Positions 57,166 through 64,000 of a DNA stretch of 64,000 bases are shown here, piece after piece (the stretch's first letter is position 1; the number at the start of each line of letters is the position of its first letter). Position numbers and translations under genes: made by a program. The stretch lies in contig CM061229.1 of NCBI GenBank assembly GCA_030844895.1, positions 120,541,682-120,605,681 on the forward strand, in the 5' to 3' direction. This stretch comes from Ambrosia x helenae (lineage: Eukaryota > Streptophyta > Magnoliopsida > Asterales > Asteraceae). Under the pieces are notes generated by a model. The model ran no database searches. It worked only from the letters and a program-made list of their open reading frames with translations, and was not told the origin of the DNA.

Positions 57166-57705
57166 AATGGTTATAGTGAACTAGGACTGCATGTCGAGTC
57201 TAGTCTATAGCCGAGTCGCACACACTAGACGATCACATGGTACTAAACGTTATAGTGGTTTACGTATGGTCTTGTCGGGGTGTCTCTAAATCATTGGTCT
57301 TTCTACGTTACATCATCCGTTCTATCTTAGGTTGGGTTACTTGTTTTCTAGGCAGTGTGGTCTGTTGGAGTAACTCGTGTGCTCTTGAGATTTGTCCAAG
57401 GCTCGGACATCTCCCTTTCGCACTCCAATAGAAACACTTGTCATAAACTACCGTAGTATTACGGTGTGTAGCTAAGAGTCTATGTTCGGTGATTTGAACT
57501 TTGAACTAGGAGAACACTTGGAGGACCATGTAGAGCGTTTTATCATTTTGGGTGCACACAAAATCATAAAACGAAATGCATGGAAGCCCTAGTGAGCTCT
57601 GGGTTTGAGGGGATAGTCCTGGATTGGATCTGGCTTTGATCTTGTGAACATTAGTGGTTATCTTTAACTGCGAAACTAAATTTCCTCGTTCTTTCTGCCA
57701 GAATC
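57166..57705 (+). other. Untranslated leader
   Basis: Between the primer site and the gag ATG. No ORF with recognisable domains, in contrast to the extra ORF found at this place in the 30049-44604 element. Confidence 0.5.
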
Positions 57706-57862
57706 ATGTCTGGAGTGCGTGGAGGACGTGGAGGTGGTCGCAATGGTGGACGTGGTGGTGGTCGCGGTGGTGCTGGTGGTCGTGGTGGAGGTATTAACCT
57801 ATCACAGGCTGATCTGAACAACTTGCTCCAAGCTGCCTTCCAGTTAGGGCACAACGGTGGTG
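57706..57862 (+). CDS. Gag exon 1 (Gly/Arg-rich)
   Basis: ATG 57706 opens a very Gly/Arg-rich N-terminus (repeated GGRGGGR) followed by a short helix LSQADLNNLLQAAFQLG, 52 codons plus one base, then donor GGTG|GTAAG. The RGG-type start could bind RNA. Splicing at 57863-57944 joins it in phase to gag exon 2. Confidence 0.75.
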
Positions 57863-57944
57863 GTAAGTTGTTTTATCCATTTTCTTTGCCTCATTGGTGA
57901 GCCTTGTTTACGTTATTCGTGGTTTCTCATACGTTTCATTTCAG
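57863..57944 (+). other. Intron in gag (82 nt)
   Basis: GTAAGTTG donor, TTTCATTTCAG acceptor, phase 1. Without splicing the frame stops at 57900. It is homologous in position to the 88-nt intron at 38336-38423. Confidence 0.8.
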
Positions 57945-60900
57945 GTGGTCCTGTTGACCCACCCCCACCCATGTGCACCTACAAGATGTTCCGGGACTGT
58001 AAGCCCCAGGAATTCTCTGGCACTGAGGGTGCGGTTAGCTTGCTAAGGTGGTTGGAGAAAGTGGAGTCGGTATTTCTGATGTGTAACTGTCTTCCAGAAG
58101 ACCGGGTAAAGTATTCGGCTGCGTTATTTCAGGACGTGGCATTGACTTGGTGGAATGGTATCACCCAGAACATGGGTATTGGGGAGGCATATGCTATGCC
58201 ATGGGAGAATTTTGTGCAGTTGCTGAAACGTGAGTATTGTCCGAGGGAAGAGGTACAGAAGCTGGAGCATGAGGTGTGGAACCTCAAGATGACTGGGTCG
58301 GAAATCGAGAAGTATACTGTGAGACGGAATGAGTTGGCAGTGCTGTGTCCCGATCTGCACGTGCCAGAGTATCGTAGAATTGAACACTATGTCTCAGGGT
58401 TAGTACCGGAAATTGCAGGGTTAGTGGCTGCTGGGAATCATCCTACTTATGCGGAGGTAGTTCGATCGGCCCATAGGATGACCAACTTAAAAGTGAATGA
58501 GGGGATTTTGCCTGCGAAGGGTTCAACTGTTAAGGCCCCAGAGAGCAACAAGCGCAAGTGGGAAAATGACGGGAAAGGATCTGGGCCTGCACAGCAGGGT
58601 AAAAGGTTTGATAATGGGGGTTCATCTTCTTCGGGTAACAAGCAGGGTGGTTATGCGGGAAAACTGCCCAAATGCAACAAGTGTGGACGCCATCACCAAG
58701 GGAACTGCGACAATAACCGTTGTCACCGCTGCCAGCGGACAGGGCATTATGCTAAGGATTGTCGGGCTACACTTCCATCGACTCAGGCTCCGACTAACAG
58801 CTCAGCTCCGACTACTCAGGGGACTACAGGGAAACAAGGATGCTACAACTGTGGTGACAATGGGCATTACAAGAAGGATTGCCCAAAACTGAAGCAGGGT
58901 GGGAACAACGGGAATGGTAACAACGGGGGCGGCGGCAGAAATGCACGTGCCTTCGTCATTGGAGCTGCTGAGGCTAGGCAGGACCCTGACACAGTCACCG
59001 GTACGTTTCTTCTCAATAATCGTTCTGTTAGCGTGTTATTTGATTCTGGTGCCGACAAGAGTTTTGTATCCATGGATGTTAGTCGACTGCTAGATGTAGC
59101 ACCCGTACCATTAGAGGTCAAGTATATTATTGAGTTAGCTGACGGTAAGACGATTGAAGCTACTAGTGTTCTTCGGGAGTGTCAATTAGAGTTGTCGGGT
59201 TTATCGTTCCCCATCGACCTTATGCCGGTACCATTGGGTAGTTTTGACGTTGTGGTAGGAATGGATTGATTATCTTTGTATCGCGCGGAGATCGTCTGTT
59301 ACGATAAGGTTATTCGGATTCCTCTCCCTGATGGAGAATTTCTTTCTGTGTACGGTATCAAGGGTGGTGTTCCGCTAAACATCATCTCTAGCATGAAAGC
59401 CCTTAAGTGTCTCCGAAAGGGTTATCCAGCCGTCTTGGCGCTTTTATCTGTTTCCTCTGGTGATGAAAAGAAGATCGATGACATTCCGGTGGTACGCGAG
59501 TTTCCTGATGTTTTTCCCGATGATTTATCTGGTCTTCCTCCTCATCGTCAAGTTGAGTTCGGTATTGATCTTGTATCAGGGGCTGCTCCTATTGCTCGGG
59601 CCCCCTACCGTCTTGCACCTCCCGAGATGCAGGAATTGTCTAGTCAGTTACAGGAACTCTTGGATAAGGGTTTCATCCGACCAAGTTCTTCCCCTTGGGG
59701 AGCCCCGATTCTATTTGTTAAGAAGAAGGATGGAAGCTTCCGATTGTGTGTGGACTACAGAGAACTGAACAAATTGACCGTCAAGAACCGTTATCCTCTT
59801 CCGCGTATTGATGATCTATTCGACCAGCTTCAGGGTTCTAGTTACTATTCCAAGATCGATTTGAGGTCCGGTTATCACCAGCTGCGCGTCAGGGAGGCTG
59901 ACGTTGCAAAGACTGCTTTTCGAACACGTTATGGCCATTTCGAATTCTTGGTCATGCCTTTCGGTCTCACGAACGCACCAGCGGTTTTCATGGACTTGAT
60001 GAACCGCGTCTGTAAACCATATCTGGATAAATTCGTCATTGTATTTATTGATGACATTCTGATCTACTCCAAGAACGAGACCGAACACGGGGAACATCTG
60101 CGGTTAGTTTTGGAACTTTTGCGACGGGAGCAACTTTACGCCAAGTTCTCAAAGTGTGACTTTTGGTTACGCGAAGTTCAATTCCTAGGACATGTGGTTA
60201 ATGAACTAGGGATTCATGTCGATCCAGCTAAAATCGAAGCGATCAAGGACTGGGGAGCACCAAAGACGCCAACTGAGGTGCGGCAATTCCTAGGCCTTGC
60301 GGGCTACTATCGTCGTTTCATTCAGGGGTTCTCGAAGATTGCTCAACCCCTCACCACTCTCACTCAGAAGGATAGGAAGTTCGACTGGGGTGAATCACAA
60401 GAGTCAGCGTTTGAAGAACTGAAGTCTAAACTGTGTTCTGCTCCTATTTTGTCTTTACCTGAGGGTCCTGATGATTTCGTTGTCTACTGTGATGCTTCCA
60501 TTCATGGACTCGGTTGCGTGTTGATGCAACGCGAGAAAGTGATTGCGTATGCTTCTCGTCAACTTAAGGTGCACGAGAAGAACTACACAACTCATGACTT
60601 AGAGTTGGGTGCCGTGATATTCGCGTTGAAAATTTGGAGACATTACTTGTACGGTACCAAATGCACCATCTACACCGATCACAAGAGTCTCCAACATATT
60701 TTCGACCAACAACATTTGAACATACGGCAACGTCGTTGGATTGAACTTTTGAACGACTATGATTGTGCTATTAAGTACCATCCTGGCAAGGCGAATGTTG
60801 TAGCAGACGCCTTGAGCAGGAAGGAATCTACTAAACCTCATCGCGTTCGGGCGTTGCAGCTCACCATTCATTCGTCACTACCTGATCAACTCCGTTCTGC

Positions 60901-62348
60901 CCAGTTGGAAGCTTTGAAGGAAGAAAACCTTAAAGCTGAAACCATGCACGGTGCCGACAAGCACCTCGAGCAAAGGCCTGATGGCCTGCACTACTTCGCA
61001 GAACGCATATGGGTTCCTTTATTCGGGGGACTACGGGAGCTTGTCCTTGATGAGGCTCATAAGTCCCGGTATTCTATTCATCCTGGTTCGGATAAGATGT
61101 ACCAAGATCTAAAGGTGCTTTACTGGTGGCCAAACATGAGGTCGGACATAGCCTCATACGTGAGCAAATGCTTGACCTGTGCTAAAGTCAAGGTGGAATA
61201 CCAGAAACCGTCGGGTCTCCTGCAACAACCTGAAATTCCGGAATGGAAATGGGAACGGATTACTATGGATTTTGTCACACAACTTCCTAAATCACCAAGC
61301 GGGAACGACAAGATATGGGTGATTGTCGATCGGTTGACGAAATCAGCCCATTTTCTTGCTATTAAGGAGACCGACACCATGGATCGTTTGGCTCGTCTTT
61401 ACTTGAAAGAAGTTGTTTCTAAGCACGGGGGTACCAGTTTCTATTATCTCGGATCGTGACTCCCATTTTACTTCTCACTTTTGGAAGTCTTTGCACAAGG
61501 CTTTGGGTACCCCACTAGACATGAGTACGGCTTACCATCCACAGACTGACGGTCAGAGTGAGCGTACGATTCAAACTTTAGAAGACATGCTGCGGGCATG
61601 TGTGATCGATTTTGGCAAGGGTTGGGAAGCTCATCTGCCGTTGGTAGAATTCTCGTACAACAACAGTTATCACACGAGCATCAAAGCTGCTCCGTTCGAA
61701 GCACTGTACGGACGGAAATGCCGTTCTCCTCTTTGCTGGGCTGAAGTGGGTGAGAGTCAACTCACTGGGCCTGAACTAGTGTACGAAACTTCGGAAAAGA
61801 TCGTACAGATTCGTAATCGGTTGGCGGCGGCACGGGACCGGCAAAAGAGTTATGCTGATCAGCGTCGCAAACCACTGGAATTCCAAGTCAATGACAAGGT
61901 ACTTCTAAAAGTCTCACCGTGGAAGGGCGTCATACGCTTTGGGAAGCGTGGCAAACTCAATCCGCAATATGTCGGCCCATTTACGATCCTGGAACGGATT
62001 GGGCCGGTGGCATATCGACTTGATCTACCGACGGAGCTCGGTAACGTACATAACGTCTTTCACGTGTCAAACTTGAAGAAGTGTCTGGCTGACGAGTCTC
62101 TCATCGTTCCACTAGAAGAGATCAAGGTTGATGATCGTCTTCGGATTGTGGAAGAACCTGTGGAGATCCTTGACTACAAGATTCGCAGCCTGCGTCACAG
62201 CAAGATTCGTATCGTTAAGGTTCGGTGGAACTCGGACCAGGGACCGGAATATACATGGGAACGGGAGGATCAGATGAAGTCTAAGTATCCTCATCTTTTT
62301 CCTAAGGAAGCGTTCGAGTCGAGACATGTCTCTTCGGCAGCTGAATGA
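57945..62348 (+). pseudogene. Chromovirus gag-pol, exon 2, mutated
   Basis: Capsid-like gag (from TYKMFRDCKPQEF), zinc knuckles CHRCQRTGHYAKDC (about 58719) and CYNCGDNGHYKKDC (about 58842), protease FDSGADKSFVS (about 59041), reverse transcriptase with FIDDILIYS (about 60044-60070), RNase H (TTHDLELGAV, about 60588), integrase HHCC region (about 61060-61190) and core, then a tail with VKVRWN and EYTWER near 62215-62260. Defects: TGA at 59267-59269 within a GMDxLS protease-side motif, same phase afterwards; and a G-run insertion at about 61426-61430 within integrase that shifts the last part into another phase, ending at 62348. Confidence 0.93.
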
Positions 62349-62361
62349 ATCTCGGGTCGAG

Positions 62362-62514
62362 ATTCCTTTTAACGTGGGGATGATGTGACAACTCGGGTAA
62401 ATCTCTCTCTTTTGGTTTCTATCTTTTGTTTGTTCCTTCGTTATTTCTTTTGTTCTTTTGGTACTTGAGCAATTTTCGGGACGAAAATTCTTTTAACGTG
62501 GGGATGATGTGACA
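62362..62514 (+). promoter_or_regulatory. Duplicated polypurine tract / LTR start
   Basis: TTTTAACGTGGGGATGATG followed by TGTGACA occurs twice, at about 62367-62390 and 62491-62514, 124 bp apart. Only the second is followed by the true LTR (TGTGACACCCGGC). The first continues TGTGACAACTCGGGTAA. Confidence 0.85.
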
Positions 62515-64000
62515 CCCGGCAAATTCTGGTTAACAACGTTGTCTAGATGAAAGTCTACCTTAGCGAGTCACGCGTATATTGTACTTAACTGGGTTAGTTA
62601 AGTCGGGTTATAGTTCGGGAACTATTGGTTTAGTCTAGAGGATCATTGGATGTTGGTCTAGAGGTTCATTAGATGTCGGTCCTTAACCAAGTGTACAAAC
62701 GGTGACGATCGGTAGGATCGTCAGGGCATACGGAACGTACGAGTCTCGAGTCCCGGGAATTGGTGAACGAGTGTAAATATGTGTATTTACTTGTGTTATG
62801 TGTTTACAATCATTATATGACTTGTCGGTACGTGAATAGGTATTAACATATGTTAAAACGGGGTTTAACGCGCAAAACGCACGAAACCAACCCCTATAGG
62901 CGAGTAGGAGGTCTACTCCCCTATAGGGGAGGCGAGTAGGGAACCCTAAGGGCGAGTAGGCCCTAATCACATGAACATTCAGGCGATTACAAGCCCTAAT
63001 CGCCTGAAACTGCTGCATACTCGCTAGTTACGTGCTGGACGACTAGAAACGCCTATAAATACAATGCTTAACCTCCTAAACTTCCTAATATCAACCCTAG
63101 TCGTCCCATAACCGCCCCAAACACATAAACAACCTCTGGAAGGCGATTTTGATCAAAAACACAAGGTTTCAAGGTCTAACCATCATTCTTTCATAATCCT
63201 AAGGTTTGATTCTCATCCATAACACTTTGTAAACGTTTTTAATCAATCCCTAATGGTCCAGACCTGTTCATAAACGAAAAAGCTTTCTGAAAATCGTCAA
63301 TAAGGGTTGTTAATCGGATTATAACTAATATACGTGCGTTATGGGTATGTATGATTAGAAAGATTGGATTTTTATGATTCATGATGATGATTTGATATGT
63401 TATTATGATAGATCAGTATTGATATTGATATTATGATAATAGGAATCTCAGTAATTGGATAATAGTGTTATGATTACACGTGTTAGTATGATGTTGCATG
63501 CTATGTGAATTGGTGTTTGGATTACTTGGTTGCATGCAGGACTGATTATACGAGGTTGAACGAAGGATTTTGGGTTAAACATGTTTAGGATAGTGTTTGG
63601 GATGATATTGGGTGGTTACACACGTTCTGGATCTGATTTGGAGCGTTAAACGCGCGAAAAACCGGAACAGCAAGGTTACAGGCGAGTAGCATTCCTAATC
63701 GCCTATGTTACAGGCGAGTAGGGTGCTAATCGCCTATAACACAGGCGAGTAGAGGTCTAATCACTAGTAAGTTCAGGTGATTAGCCCTAATCACTAGTAA
63801 GTTCAGGTGATTAGCCCTAATCACTAGTAAGTTCAGGTGATTAGCCCTAATCACTAGAAAGTTCAGGGGAATAGCCCCTAATCGCCTATAATAGAGGGGA
63901 GTAGCCCCTAATCGCCTATAATAGGGGCGAATAGGACTCCTAATTGCTAGTTGACCAACCTAAATGCTAGTTGACTTTTCCTAATCGCGTGTACTGCTGC
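62508..64000 (+). repeat. 3' LTR of the 54478 chromovirus, truncated by window end
   Basis: Aligns with 54478-56002. It lacks 32 bp in the first word array. TATA box at 63054-63061. Confidence 0.95.

Larger units (their letters stand above)
54478..64000 (+). mobile_element. Tekay-like chromovirus, right end outside window
   Basis: 5' LTR 54478-57149 (2672 bp), primer site at 57153, gag exon 1 at 57706, intron, gag-pol to 62348, polypurine tract and a truncated 3' LTR from 62508. LTRs agree except for about five substitutions and one 32-bp indel over the 1.5 kb visible, so it is a recent insertion. Pol is broken by one TGA (59267) and one +1 frameshift (about 61428). RT and integrase closely resemble those of the 30049-44604 element, but the LTRs do not align, so it is a different family of the same lineage. 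Confidence 0.95.

Overview
This is nuclear DNA of a flowering plant, most likely a eudicot. The transposon vocabulary (giant Tekay-like chromovirus LTRs, Tnt1-like copia, TTTAGCGGCGAC-type CACTA) reminds me of Asteraceae, but that family assignment is inference from memory, not something proved here. Well over three quarters of the window is transposable elements in several nested layers. The only host genes I can support are two plus-strand receptor-like kinase genes of the LRK10L/WAK-associated type.

Layout. 770-6539: a decayed minus-strand Ty1/copia relic, split by a very young, internally deleted Ty3/gypsy element (1760-6049, TSD CCGGT). 7694-about 15134: a CACTA (En/Spm) transposon with degraded TNP2-like and TNPA-like genes, an 820-bp TATG microsatellite and a long 5' hairpin. 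15560-18576: the 5' part of a second minus-strand copia element (LTR, primer-binding site, repeat-rich leader, gag). 19939-22216: a complete LRK10L-like receptor kinase gene with four exons. 22635-27660: a complete but mutated Tnt1-like copia element. 30049-44604: a 14.6-kb minus-strand Tekay-like chromovirus with 3.9-kb LTRs, TSD AAGGA, an extra 442-aa ORF before gag and an intron in gag. 44900-47479: a solo LTR, TSD AATAG, carrying three tRNA-like modules. 50943-52386: a second LRK10L-like kinase gene without an ectodomain exon. 52496-53878: a hAT-like element, 8-bp TSD. 54478 to the window end: another Tekay-like chromovirus, with a complete left LTR, an intron-split gag-pol and a truncated right LTR.

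How the parts relate. The two kinase genes look like tandem duplicates pushed about 28.7 kb apart by retrotransposon insertions. The downstream copy has only the small linker, transmembrane and kinase exons, in phases compatible with the ectodomain exon of the upstream copy. All five LTR-element primer sites seen start TGGTATCAGAGC (initiator tRNA-Met type). The four Ty3/gypsy LTR families share a palindromic box, ATAGnnCTAT-TGG, about 0.5-0.6 kb before the LTR 3' end, and its central dinucleotide varies while staying self-complementary. Two unrelated LTR elements (one copia, one gypsy) share arrays of GGCGAGTAG/GGTGATTAG words and their complements on both sides of a TATAAATA box. These, with the extra chromovirus ORF, the CACTA hairpin and the split kinase pair, are the most interesting signals.
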